A program made the translations under genes and the position numbers. A DNA stretch of 64,000 nucleotides from Imperialibacter sp040222385 (GTDB taxonomy: Bacteria; Bacteroidota; Bacteroidia; Cytophagales; Cyclobacteriaceae). Below the pieces are notes generated by a model. That model was not told where the DNA came from. It saw nothing but the letters and a program-made list of their open reading frames with translations, and did not search any database. The first letter of the stretch is position 1. Each line of letters starts with the position of its first letter. This document shows, one piece after another, positions 17,056 to 24,545 of this stretch. Where the stretch lies: assembly GCF_040222385.1 (NCBI RefSeq), contig NZ_JAVKDF010000042.1:62001-126000 (forward strand), written 5' to 3'.

Positions 17056-17637
17056 TTTTCTAAAATCACCCGGGCCGTTTCTTGGCCAGAATTAAACCTT
17101 GTACAATAACATCGAAAAAAAACAAGGCAGAAACGTGGGTGTAATCGACATAAATCATTGATTATAAATACATTAATAAAAAAAAGGTTAATGAAATCAC
17201 TCGCAAAAGATTATCCAGCTCTCCATTTCATTCGCTAACATGAAAATTTTATCAAAAAAATAACATTCACTCTACTCACCCCTATAACCGTATGTTTTTT
17301 CAACTATCTGATGTTTATATCAATCTTAAGCCAATAAATATTACATCAGTTTCCAGCATCTTCGAAAAAAACTCTCTTAAGTGAAATAAATATATTACAC
17401 TGATTAACAGTCATTTAAGTTACTTTTATTAATTAAACACTTCCATTTAAACAGGATTTTACTTCTCATACAATAGATATCTTACATAAGAAAGTATTGG
17501 CCAGAAATCGAAGGCAATCAAGCTTCTAAAAGAAATAACTTAATTAAAGATTATTAGGAGTAAGGGATGAGATGTAGAACCACCCTTCTTTTTATATACT
17601 TTAGTTGAGATTATAACAGTAACAAACCTGAGAGATT
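17056..17637. other. AT-rich intergenic region between the two SiaC modules
   Basis: About 580 bp, strongly AT-rich, with no open frame of coding character. It contains TTCTCAT (17463-17469) and TCTTACATAAGAAAGTATT (17480-17498), counterparts of elements upstream of the first SiaC-like gene, and a TATACTTTAG promoter-like stretch shortly before 17638. The rest shows nothing recognisable. Confidence 0.4.
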
Positions 17638-18018
17638 ATGGAAAAAGTTTACATTCAAGCTACGGACTATACACCGTTCGTCTATTTCGACCCTTCGACG
17701 GGGCTGATAGAATTAAAGGGGAATTCAAATCCCGCCAACTCAAATAGTTTCTATCAAAAATTTATTATTGAGCTGGACGAGTACGTTACCCACGAAAGCG
17801 GGGGACTCACCGCAAATCTGTCTTTTCATTACTTTAACACGAGTTCTTCCAAGTGCATTTTTAATATGCTAAAAAAGCTCCACAAAATGCAGGAAGCAGG
17901 GCGATGTGTTACCATCAACTGGTACTATCTGGAAGAGGATGAAGAAATGAGAGAAGTAGGTGAGGACTTTTCAGACATACTTCACATGAATTTCAACTTT
18001 ATTACTATAGCAGCCTAA
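17638..18018 (+). CDS. SiaC-family regulatory phosphoprotein (DUF1987), copy 2
   Basis: 126 residues, same length as copy 1 and clearly paralogous throughout: 'MEKVYIQATDYTPFVYFDPSTGLIELKGNSNP', 'HYFNTSSSKCIFNML', 'TINWYYLEEDEEMREVGEDFSDILHMNFNFI'. The predicted phosphosite Thr68 is kept. The two copies differ mostly in the helix facing the partner (residues 74-90), which could give partner specificity. A paralogous coiled-coil membrane protein follows at 18176. Transcription is probably separate from copy 1 because of the long spacer. Confidence 0.88.
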   Translation: MEKVYIQATDYTPFVYFDPSTGLIELKGNSNPANSNSFYQKFIIELDEYVTHESGGLTANLSFHYFNTSSSKCIFNMLKKLHKMQEAGRCVTINWYYLEEDEEMREVGEDFSDILHMNFNFITIAA

Positions 18019-18175
18019 CGGTTTAGTTGCTGTGGTTTTCCTGACCACACAAATCACTAATCGTTATATCTAACAAAGGCAGCTAGTTGTTATTCGAAAC
18101 TTTCAAAGACAGGTTACATACTTTGTTGACTACACTGTATACCTAATACCTATCTCCTAACTAATTTTAAAAGGT

Positions 18176-18757
18176 ATGAATGACTTGTGGGGACTATACG
18201 ACGAAGAAGACAAAGCGCTTCATGCGTTTAAGACCAAAGCGCAGCAGAACAATATTTCAAGAAAGGATCTTGCCCAATTTATAGATAGCTATCAGGATCT
18301 ACTTATTCAGAGCAAGGTTATTACAAAGGTTAGTGACAAGCTTCAGTCTAAGCTGAACAAAGCTAACGAGCGAATCATAGAACAGAATGAGGAAATAGTT
18401 GAGAAAAACTCGCTTCTTGAAAGCACTATTGGTCAGCTAGTGAAGGCTCAGGTTGGAAAAAAAGCTTCCACTATCATATTTACTGCGGCCGTGATAATGT
18501 TCCTTTCTGAAGAGGTGTTCCTGGGCGAAGCAATCGCCGTGATCGTGCATATCCAGTACTTAGACCTTGTAGTTAAGGGCTGTATCGCTTTTGGTCTTAA
18601 GTTTTTAGAGGGTGGCCTGGAAACATTCTTCCTGAAGAAAGAGCAAATAAAGATTGTGAAGGGAAACAATGGGAATGTTCCGGAACTTGAAAACAAATTC
18701 AAGCTACCCACTATTAAACTATCACCATCTATTGGAAAGCTTTTGTTTTCGAAATAG
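18176..18757 (+). CDS. Coiled-coil membrane protein paired with SiaC, copy 2
   Basis: 193 residues. It is collinear with the protein at 16492: acidic N-terminus 'MNDLWGLYDEEDKALHAFKTKA', the motif 'YQDLLIQSKVITKVSDKLQSKL', a coiled coil, two hydrophobic helices ('TIIFTAAVIMFLSEEVFLGEAIAV' and 'LDLVVKGCIAFGLKFLEGGLETFF') and a basic tail. The SDK-x-Q core, the membrane hairpin and the Lys-rich border are conserved between copies, so both are under selection. No catalytic domain is present. The role as a SiaC-controlled membrane effector is inferred from pairing and motif only. Confidence 0.7.
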   Translation: MNDLWGLYDEEDKALHAFKTKAQQNNISRKDLAQFIDSYQDLLIQSKVITKVSDKLQSKLNKANERIIEQNEEIVEKNSLLESTIGQLVKAQVGKKASTIIFTAAVIMFLSEEVFLGEAIAVIVHIQYLDLVVKGCIAFGLKFLEGGLETFFLKKEQIKIVKGNNGNVPELENKFKLPTIKLSPSIGKLLFSK

Positions 18758-18783
18758 AGGCCGTTTGATGATATGGAAGAAGG

Positions 18784-20262
18784 TTAATAGATAATGTTTT
18801 CATAAACTCCTTCGACGCAGGTTTTGCAGGCCATAGACTCCAGCAAAACAGTGGGCTTGAGCATGGACTTGCCCAGAAGCATTCTGGCACATTCTTGTAT
18901 CCCTTCGATAATAGATGGGTGTGGGTGGATAAGTTCTGCGAGCTCCTCCACTCCTTTGTCCATAGAAATGAGGAGAGCCACAGCCTGAATGGCACTTGAG
19001 GCATGCTCTCCTACCACACGCATGCCCAGGATTTTCATTTTATCGTCGTTTGTTACCATCAGTTTGATGAAACCCTGGGTGTTACGCATGGCCGTCGCTC
19101 TTGAAATATTGCTATAACGTAAGCTGGTGACTTTGTAGTTGATTCCCTTTTGTTTGGCCTGAATCTCGTTGAATCCAACTCCAGCAACTTCGGGTGCCAA
19201 AAACATGATCGTGGATATGTTTTCATAAATAAGCTTGCGCAACGGCTTGCCGTATATTCGTTCTATGGCATACCTGCCCTCCAATTCCCCAACATTAACC
19301 AGGGCAATGTCCGCTGTAATGTCGCCAACAGCATAGATATTGGGCACTGAGGTTTGCGTGAGGTCGTCAATGATCCCACGGGCATCGGTATCTACGCCTA
19401 TTTCCTGCAAGCCAAGGTTGTCGTGGTTAGGTATCCTTCCCACTGAAACGAGGGCCTTCTCTACCTGAAACTTCTTCTTTTCACCGTTATCATATTCCAG
19501 TTCATACTCCACCTCGCCGTTGACGATCTGCAAATCGATGAGTTTGGAATTATGATGCACCAGAACCTGCTTGGACTCAAGGTTGTCTGAAATAACGTCG
19601 ACAATATCGCTGTCTTCAAACGGCAGAATCCTATCTCCTTTATCAATCAGGTTGACTTGCGTCTGGCCGAAATTGGAAAAAATCGTTGCAAACTCGCAGC
19701 CAATTACCCCAGCACCAACTATTACCATACTTTTCGGCCACTCTGTCCAATTGTGGATGCCGTCGCTGGTAACGACAATCTTTTCGTCGATCGGTAAATT
19801 AGGGATCTTCCTGGGCCTGCTTCCAGTAGCCAGAATAATATTATCCGCTTCTATAACTTCAACGCCATTTTCTCCCGAAATCTCAACATTGTTTTTACTC
19901 AACAGTCTGGCCTCACCTCTTTTGAATGTCAGCAGGTCATGGCCATTGTTGTTCATGGAAGTCATATGAAACTCCAGCAGGTCCTTTCTTTCACTCGTGG
20001 CTTTCAATACTTCCGCTTTTACCTTCTGAAAAGGTATTTCAGGTACCTTGAAATTAAATGCTTTACCATGCTTTCGAAGGGTGAAATAGTCTCTGGAAAG
20101 CTCCCACCATGTTTTACTTGAAAGGGCACCATCGTGCACGCCAGCACCCCCTACCTGATTTCTTTCAATAAGAATTACTCTTTTCTTAAAATCCAGCGCC
20201 CGCATAGCAGCAGCATAGCCGGACGGTCCCGCACCAATAACGCAAACATCAAACTTGTTCAT
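18784..20262 (-). CDS. Pyridine nucleotide-disulfide oxidoreductase family flavoprotein lacking the redox CxxxxC
   Basis: 492 residues from the ATG at 20262; a TTG seven codons upstream is possible. FAD motif 'VIGAGPSGYAAA' is at residues 8-19, NAD motif 'MVIVGAGVIGCEFATIFSNFG' and second FAD motif 'NIYAVGDIT' follow. The C-terminal dimer domain has 'LIHPHPSIIEGIQE' with the usual His-Glu pair. The active-site segment is 'GGAGVHDGALSSK' where lipoamide dehydrogenases have GGTCLNxGCxPSK; both Cys are lost (Gly41, Ala46). Instead a CKTC pair lies at Cys479/Cys482 near the end. It is not a normal lipoamide dehydrogenase; it could be a transhydrogenase-like or C-terminal-dithiol enzyme. It follows ctlX by 31 bp. 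Confidence 0.8.
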   Translation of the reverse strand: MNKFDVCVIGAGPSGYAAAMRALDFKKRVILIERNQVGGAGVHDGALSSKTWWELSRDYFTLRKHGKAFNFKVPEIPFQKVKAEVLKATSERKDLLEFHMTSMNNNGHDLLTFKRGEARLLSKNNVEISGENGVEVIEADNIILATGSRPRKIPNLPIDEKIVVTSDGIHNWTEWPKSMVIVGAGVIGCEFATIFSNFGQTQVNLIDKGDRILPFEDSDIVDVISDNLESKQVLVHHNSKLIDLQIVNGEVEYELEYDNGEKKKFQVEKALVSVGRIPNHDNLGLQEIGVDTDARGIIDDLTQTSVPNIYAVGDITADIALVNVGELEGRYAIERIYGKPLRKLIYENISTIMFLAPEVAGVGFNEIQAKQKGINYKVTSLRYSNISRATAMRNTQGFIKLMVTNDDKMKILGMRVVGEHASSAIQAVALLISMDKGVEELAELIHPHPSIIEGIQECARMLLGKSMLKPTVLLESMACKTCVEGVYENIIY

Positions 20263-20293
20263 TACCAGGTCATTAAGGTTCAAAAAATGTTGT

Positions 20294-21238
20294 TTAGCTA
20301 GCTGGCAAATGTATCCCAGCCATCATACAGCGGGCACTTCCCCCTCCATATTTCTCAATGGTTGGAATGTCTATGGCAATTAAGTTAGCATATTTTTCCA
20401 GAATAATCTTTTGCGATTGTGTGAGAGCGGTAAATGCGGTGATGGACATGACCAGTGCAGGCTTACTTCTGCTGGTAGCCACCTCCAGCATATTGCCAGC
20501 AAAATGTTCCATTTGATCAAAAGAAATGTCGACGATTTCGTGGTTCGTCGCAGCCAGACTTGCAAGAAATACTCTTTTTTCCTCACCCTCAGGAATGCTC
20601 GCAAGACAAACCACACAATAGGATGTGCCGAGACACATCATCACATTGGTGTGATAGATAGGCATGCCGCTTCTGTCGACGGCATCAAAAACCACAGCGC
20701 TGAAACCAAGTCTGGTGGCATGGGCTCTCACCAGGCCTTCGTTTGTCCGAATCGACCGGGAGGCATACATAATGCGGTTGGGGTAGTCAACGATCAAACT
20801 CCCGGTACCCTCCAGGTATAGCTCTTTTTCTTCAGTTCCTGAGAGGTCAGTGATTTTATGTACTGTAAACCGAGGTTTCACAGCGTCAATCACTTCTGGT
20901 CTTCTCTCGGTTCTCCTGGCTTTGGACTGCATGGGGTAAAGAAACACGTCGCCTGACTCATGAAATGACACCCAGTTGTTGGGAAAAACCGCATCACGTC
21001 GTTCTTCCAAAAATTCATCCTGGACCACAATTACTTCGACGCCACCGTTTCTGAGTGTATTTACGGCAGCGTCAAACTCTGCAATGGACTGCAAGCGAAT
21101 CTGATCCAGTTCTCCCGTTTGGGCTGCGCTTTGGAAGGAATTGCTTCCGGCTGTTTCGGGATTGGGGCCGAAGTTGGCCGGTCTCACCATGAGGACTGCT
21201 GGTGCAGCGTTGCTTTGCAATTTTATTTCTCTGGGCAT
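20294..21238 (-). CDS. ctlX: CtlX-type amidinotransferase-fold hydrolase (citrulline/arginine related)
   Basis: 314 residues, guanidino-modifying (amidinotransferase) fold. Blocks include 'VLMVRPANFGPNPETA', 'DAVFPNNWVSFH' (substrate Asp/Asn), 'ELYLEGTGSLIVDYPNRIMYASRS' (Glu/Gly substrate loop), 'PIYHTNVMMCLG' (catalytic His) and 'KYGGGSARCMMAGI' with the nucleophilic Cys near the C-terminus. It matches the CtlX group linked to citrulline utilisation. It begins 45 bp after hisIE on the same strand and could be co-transcribed with the his genes. The exact reaction is inferred from family resemblance. Confidence 0.85.
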   Translation of the reverse strand: MPREIKLQSNAAPAVLMVRPANFGPNPETAGSNSFQSAAQTGELDQIRLQSIAEFDAAVNTLRNGGVEVIVVQDEFLEERRDAVFPNNWVSFHESGDVFLYPMQSKARRTERRPEVIDAVKPRFTVHKITDLSGTEEKELYLEGTGSLIVDYPNRIMYASRSIRTNEGLVRAHATRLGFSAVVFDAVDRSGMPIYHTNVMMCLGTSYCVVCLASIPEGEEKRVFLASLAATNHEIVDISFDQMEHFAGNMLEVATSRSKPALVMSITAFTALTQSQKIILEKYANLIAIDIPTIEKYGGGSARCMMAGIHLPAS

Positions 21239-21283
21239 TTGCCCAATTTCGCACTTACAAAGCTAATTTTCCAGCAGGAGGGC

Positions 21284-21883
21284 CTATTTGTTATGCCTTT
21301 GTTTCAGAATATCAACCACATCATCCAGCTTACTTCCCTTGGCTTCAAGCAAGATCATCAGGTGAAAAAGTAAGTCTGCCGATTCATTGAGAAAAAGCTC
21401 CTCATTGTCATCCTTGGCCTCAATCACTACTTCAACAGCTTCCTCACCCACCTTTTGAGCCACTTTGTTAATCCCTTTTTCGAAAAGAGACGACGTGTAT
21501 GACTTATCGGAAGGATTATGGTGCCGGTCTTTTATAATCGAGGTTAGGTTGTTGAGAAAATTGATACCATCCGAATTCACCTCATTAAAGCAGGTGTCGG
21601 CACCGGTGTGGCAAGCGGGACCAACGGGGCTCACTTTTACCAGCAGGGTATCTTTATCACAATCAGCAATAATGTCCTTTACGAAAAAGAAGTTACCCGA
21701 AGTTTCTCCTTTGGTCCACAGCCTGTTCTTCGTCCGGCTAAAAAATATGACCTTCCCCTCGGCCCGTGTCCTGGAAAGCGCCTCCTCATTCATAAAGCCC
21801 AACATGAGCACCTTGCTTGTTGCTTCATCTTGTATAATTGCCGGAATCAATCCGTCACCCTTACTAAAATCCAATCCTTCCAT
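21284..21883 (-). CDS. hisI: Bifunctional phosphoribosyl-AMP cyclohydrolase / phosphoribosyl-ATP pyrophosphatase
   Basis: 199 residues, the fused HisIE form. HisI part (1-105): 'MLGFMNEEALSRTRAEGKVIFFSRTKNRLWTKGETSGN' and 'DCDKDTLLVKVSPVGPACHTGADTCF' with the zinc and magnesium ligands. HisE part (110-199): 'SSLFEKGINKVAQKVGEEAVEVVIEAKDDNEELFLNESADLLFHLMILLEAKG', a MazG-like helical pyrophosphohydrolase. It catalyses the second and third steps of histidine synthesis. It starts 12 bp after the hisF stop codon. Confidence 0.97.
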   Translation of the reverse strand: MEGLDFSKGDGLIPAIIQDEATSKVLMLGFMNEEALSRTRAEGKVIFFSRTKNRLWTKGETSGNFFFVKDIIADCDKDTLLVKVSPVGPACHTGADTCFNEVNSDGINFLNNLTSIIKDRHHNPSDKSYTSSLFEKGINKVAQKVGEEAVEVVIEAKDDNEELFLNESADLLFHLMILLEAKGSKLDDVVDILKQRHNK

Positions 21884-21895
21884 TATCCTCTCACT

Positions 21896-22651
21896 TTATA
21901 ATCGCATGGGTATATTCTGGTCACGAAGGTACTCCTTTAATTCCTTAATAGGCACCTCCTGAAAGTGGAAAATGCTTGCCGCCAGCGCAGCATCGGCTTT
22001 TCCTTTGGTAAACACATCTCGGAAATGCTCCTGGGTTCCACCCCCACCAGATGCTATTACCGGCACACCCACTGTTTCCGAAACCTTTGCGGTAAGCTCA
22101 TCTGCAAAGCCCGCTTTGGTGCCGTCGTGATCCATAGAGGTGAGCAAAATTTCGCCAGCGCCTCTTTCTTCAGCTTCTTTGGCCCAGCTAATTGTTTCCA
22201 AAGTCGTGGGTGTGCGACCACCATGCGTATGTACTACATGCACACCGTTGACAAATCGGGAGTCGATGGCCACCACAATGCACTGGTTACCAAACTCACG
22301 ACTGAGCTCATCGATCAGTTCGGGCCGCTTCACTGCCGATGAATTGATCGACACTTTGTCAGCTCCGGCATTGAGCAGGGCTGATACGTCAGCAATAGAG
22401 CTGATGCCACCACCTACGGTAAATGGGATATTGATCTCTCTGGCCACATGCCGAACCAGTTCCACCAGGGTTTTGCGCTTTTCTACTGTGGCCGTAATAT
22501 CAAGAAATACCAGCTCATCGGCCATTTCGGCTGCATAGCGGGCACCCAGCTCTACCGGGTCACCGGCATCTCGCAGGTCTACAAAATTGACGCCTTTAAC
22601 GGTGCGACCGTCTTTGATATCGAGGCAGGGGATGATACGTTTTGTTAGCAC
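21896..22651 (-). CDS. hisF: Imidazole glycerol phosphate synthase, cyclase subunit
   Basis: 251 residues, (beta/alpha)8 barrel. 'MLTKRIIPCLDIKDGRTVKGVNF' contains the catalytic Asp; 'PFTVGGGISS', 'GADKVSINSSAV', 'CIVVAIDSRFVNG' (second catalytic Asp), 'GAGEILLTSMDHDGTKAGF' and 'PVIASGGGGTQEHF' complete the family pattern. The start is GTG at 22651, the position demanded by the conserved N-terminus. It uses ammonia delivered by HisH to make imidazole glycerol phosphate and AICAR. It is separated from hisA by an inserted S23 gene and inverted repeats. Confidence 0.97.
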   Translation of the reverse strand: MLTKRIIPCLDIKDGRTVKGVNFVDLRDAGDPVELGARYAAEMADELVFLDITATVEKRKTLVELVRHVAREINIPFTVGGGISSIADVSALLNAGADKVSINSSAVKRPELIDELSREFGNQCIVVAIDSRFVNGVHVVHTHGGRTPTTLETISWAKEAEERGAGEILLTSMDHDGTKAGFADELTAKVSETVGVPVIASGGGGTQEHFRDVFTKGKADAALAASIFHFQEVPIKELKEYLRDQNIPMRL

Positions 22652-22660
22652 AGAGATTAC

Positions 22661-22686
22661 TGATTTGAGATTACTGATTTGAGATT
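22661..22686. repeat. Tandem TGATTTGAGATT, right flank of the S23 insertion
   Basis: Two copies of TGATTTGAGATT (22661-22672 and 22675-22686) lie between hisF and the S23 gene. Their reverse complement occurs on the other side of that gene at 23133-23144, so the S23 gene is bracketed by a 12-bp inverted repeat. Confidence 0.65.
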
Positions 22687-23083
22687 ACCGTCGGTCTTTG
22701 AACTTCTGGCCTTTGATCTCGGAACGGTTTAAATAACTAATAAAGCCAGCGATGCTGGCACTAAGCTTTTCATACTCTTCTATTTTCGCCTGATAAGTAG
22801 CTTCCTTTATATATGTCTGATCGAACGCCCGATGCAACTGTGACCGTACTTCTCCGGCAGAGCCCTTAGCAAAACCCAGAAAGTTCACAACCTCTAACCG
22901 GCCCGACCGTTCGAAACCTTCTGCAATATTATCCATCACAGAGCCCGCCGCAGCCCTAATTTGATCACGAAACCTGAAGTCAGTAGCGAATGGTGGCTCA
23001 CAGGTTAGCTTGTAGACTTCAAAAGAAAGCCGTCTGGCTTCTTTCCAAATTTCCAAATCCTCAAACCTTTTGATCGTCGCCAT
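22685..23083 (-). CDS. S23/four-helix bundle protein (23S rRNA intervening-sequence type)
   Basis: 132 residues of the S23 family: 'FEDLEIWKEARRLSFEVYKLT', 'FRFRDQIRAAAGSVMDNIAEGFERSG', 'VNFLGFAKGSAGEVRSQLHRAFD' and a last helix 'YEKLSASIAGFISYLN'. These small homopentameric four-helix bundles were first found inside 23S rRNA intervening sequences and are scattered through Bacteroidota genomes; their function is unknown. Here the gene sits between hisA and hisF, same strand, bracketed by inverted repeats, and is not a histidine enzyme. The pattern suggests late insertion. Confidence 0.9.
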   Translation of the reverse strand: MATIKRFEDLEIWKEARRLSFEVYKLTCEPPFATDFRFRDQIRAAAGSVMDNIAEGFERSGRLEVVNFLGFAKGSAGEVRSQLHRAFDQTYIKEATYQAKIEEYEKLSASIAGFISYLNRSEIKGQKFKDRR

Positions 23084-23132
23084 AATTTCAATTTTTAAAT
23101 AATCTTTGCGGCCTTTCCGCCAAGCAAATCAA

Positions 23133-23144
23133 AATCTCAAATCA
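23133..23144. repeat. AATCTCAAATCA, left flank of the S23 insertion
   Basis: This is the inverted counterpart of the TGATTTGAGATT repeats at 22661-22686. The hisA stop codon (23137-23139) lies inside it, so the end of hisA may have been re-made by the insertion. Confidence 0.6.
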
Positions 23145-23853
23145 AAAACCTTAAATCAGCAATATTGACCCTTCCTTCATAAATCGCCTTCCCTACAATC
23201 GCTCCTTTGCAGCCAATTTCTTTGAGTTTTTCGAGATCTTCCATAGAGCTTACACCACCACTGGCCACAAAATAAATGTCAGGAAACTGTTCCACCAGGG
23301 TTTTGTACAGGTCAACCGACGGCCCTTCCAACAGACCATCCTTGCTCACATCGGTGCAGAATATATTGGTAACGCCCTTTTGAACATACTTCTCCATGAA
23401 ATCATACACCCAGATGTCTGTCGTTTCTAACCAGCCCCCTATGGCAATCTTTTCGCCTTTCACATCGGCCCCAAGAAAGAATCGGTCAGCTCCGTACTGC
23501 TCCAGCCAGTCGGAGAATATCTCCTCGTTCTTCACCGCCATACTGCCAACGGTAGCCAGCTTTGCGCCGCATTCAAAAACAATATCAACGTCCTCAGCAC
23601 TTTTAATCCCACCGCCAAAGTCGATCACCATGGAGGTCTTGCTGGCCAACGCCTCCAGTACTTTCCAGTTTTTTACTGTTCCGGCCTTTGCTCCATCCAA
23701 ATCGACCAGATGCAGGCGGGTAAGGCCGGCATCTTCGAACTGCATAGCCACTTCCACCGGGCGTTCATTGTATATCTTCTTTTGGTCATAATCACCCTGG
23801 GTAAGGCGCACGCACTTTCCATCGATGATGTCGATTGCCGGTATAATATCCAT
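23137..23853 (-). CDS. hisA: Phosphoribosylformimino-5-aminoimidazole carboxamide ribotide isomerase
   Basis: 238 residues, half-barrel duplicated TIM barrel like HisF. 'MDIIPAIDIIDGKCVRLTQGDYDQKKIY' carries the catalytic Asp. 'LHLVDLDGAKAGTVKNW', 'MVIDFGGGIKSAEDV', 'NIFCTDVSKDGLLEGPSVDLY' (second Asp) and 'YFVASGGVSSMEDLEKL' follow. It performs the Amadori rearrangement giving PRFAR. It starts 2 bp after the hisH stop. Its last residues (ADLRFLI) are encoded next to the repeat that flanks the S23 gene. Confidence 0.97.
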   Translation of the reverse strand: MDIIPAIDIIDGKCVRLTQGDYDQKKIYNERPVEVAMQFEDAGLTRLHLVDLDGAKAGTVKNWKVLEALASKTSMVIDFGGGIKSAEDVDIVFECGAKLATVGSMAVKNEEIFSDWLEQYGADRFFLGADVKGEKIAIGGWLETTDIWVYDFMEKYVQKGVTNIFCTDVSKDGLLEGPSVDLYKTLVEQFPDIYFVASGGVSSMEDLEKLKEIGCKGAIVGKAIYEGRVNIADLRFLI

Positions 23854-23855
23854 TC

Positions 23856-24437
23856 CTACAGTTCAATAAAGTTCTTTAGTATTCTCGCTCCGTCCACACC
23901 ACTCTTTTCAGGGTGAGCCTGCACGGCGTAAAAATTGCCTTTTTGCAGCGCTGCACTAAAAGGCAGCATATAGTCCGATTGGGCAATGGTGCTGCTTCCC
24001 ATTTCAGCATAGTAGCTATGCACAAAGTACAGATAAGCATCATCGGTGAGTCCTTTCATCAGAGGGCCTTTGAGTGAATGGATTTTATTCCATCCCATGT
24101 GAGGCACCTTTTCATTGGGCGGAAACTTTTTCACTTCCAGATCAAATACACCCAGGCAGGGCGTATCATTCTCTTCCGAATGCCTGCACATCAACTGTAG
24201 TCCTAAACAAATGCCGAGAAAAGGTTGTTTGAGCTCAGGGATGATTTTATCCAACCCGTTTTCTTTCACTGAAGCCATGGCCGTGCTGGCTTCTCCCACA
24301 CCGGGAAAGATGACCTTGTCAGCACTTTTGAGCACTTCCGGATCATTACTCAGCACTGGTTCAATGCCCAGCCTATTGAGGGCAAAGGTGACCGACTGCA
24401 CGTTTCCTGCGTTGTATTTTATAATCGCTACTTTCAT
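23856..24437 (-). CDS. hisH: Imidazole glycerol phosphate synthase, glutaminase subunit
   Basis: 193 residues from the ATG at 24437; a TTG three codons upstream is less likely. It is a class I glutamine amidotransferase with 'IIKYNAGNVQSV', 'IFPGVGEASTAM', nucleophile elbow 'FLGICLGLQLM' and the His-Glu pair in 'AVQAHPEKSG'. It hydrolyses glutamine and channels ammonia to HisF. It is the first gene of hisH-hisA-S23-hisF-hisIE(-ctlX-flavoprotein). No histidine leader peptide is visible upstream of it, unlike hisG. Confidence 0.97.
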   Translation of the reverse strand: MKVAIIKYNAGNVQSVTFALNRLGIEPVLSNDPEVLKSADKVIFPGVGEASTAMASVKENGLDKIIPELKQPFLGICLGLQLMCRHSEENDTPCLGVFDLEVKKFPPNEKVPHMGWNKIHSLKGPLMKGLTDDAYLYFVHSYYAEMGSSTIAQSDYMLPFSAALQKGNFYAVQAHPEKSGVDGARILKNFIEL

Positions 24438-24494
24438 TCTCTCCAATCGATAATGCTATTCTCGTTTCTGCCGCTTTTTGGACAGGCAATAGAA

Positions 24495-24536
24495 AACCCC
24501 GGCAAATTTATGTGAATTACCTAAAGTTCCGGGGTT
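24495..24536 (-). terminator. Intrinsic terminator of phhA
   Basis: AACCCCGG (24495-24502) and CCGGGGTT (24529-24536) form a perfect GC-rich stem. Read on the minus strand it is followed by TTTTCTATT. It lies 10 bp after the phhA stop codon and insulates hisH from phhA. Confidence 0.75.
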
Positions 24537-24545
24537 AAAGTGAAA

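Noticed and set aside
24438..24545. A histidine leader peptide before hisH
   Set aside because: No short frame with His codons is present; the region holds only the phhA terminator and a short AT-rich spacer.
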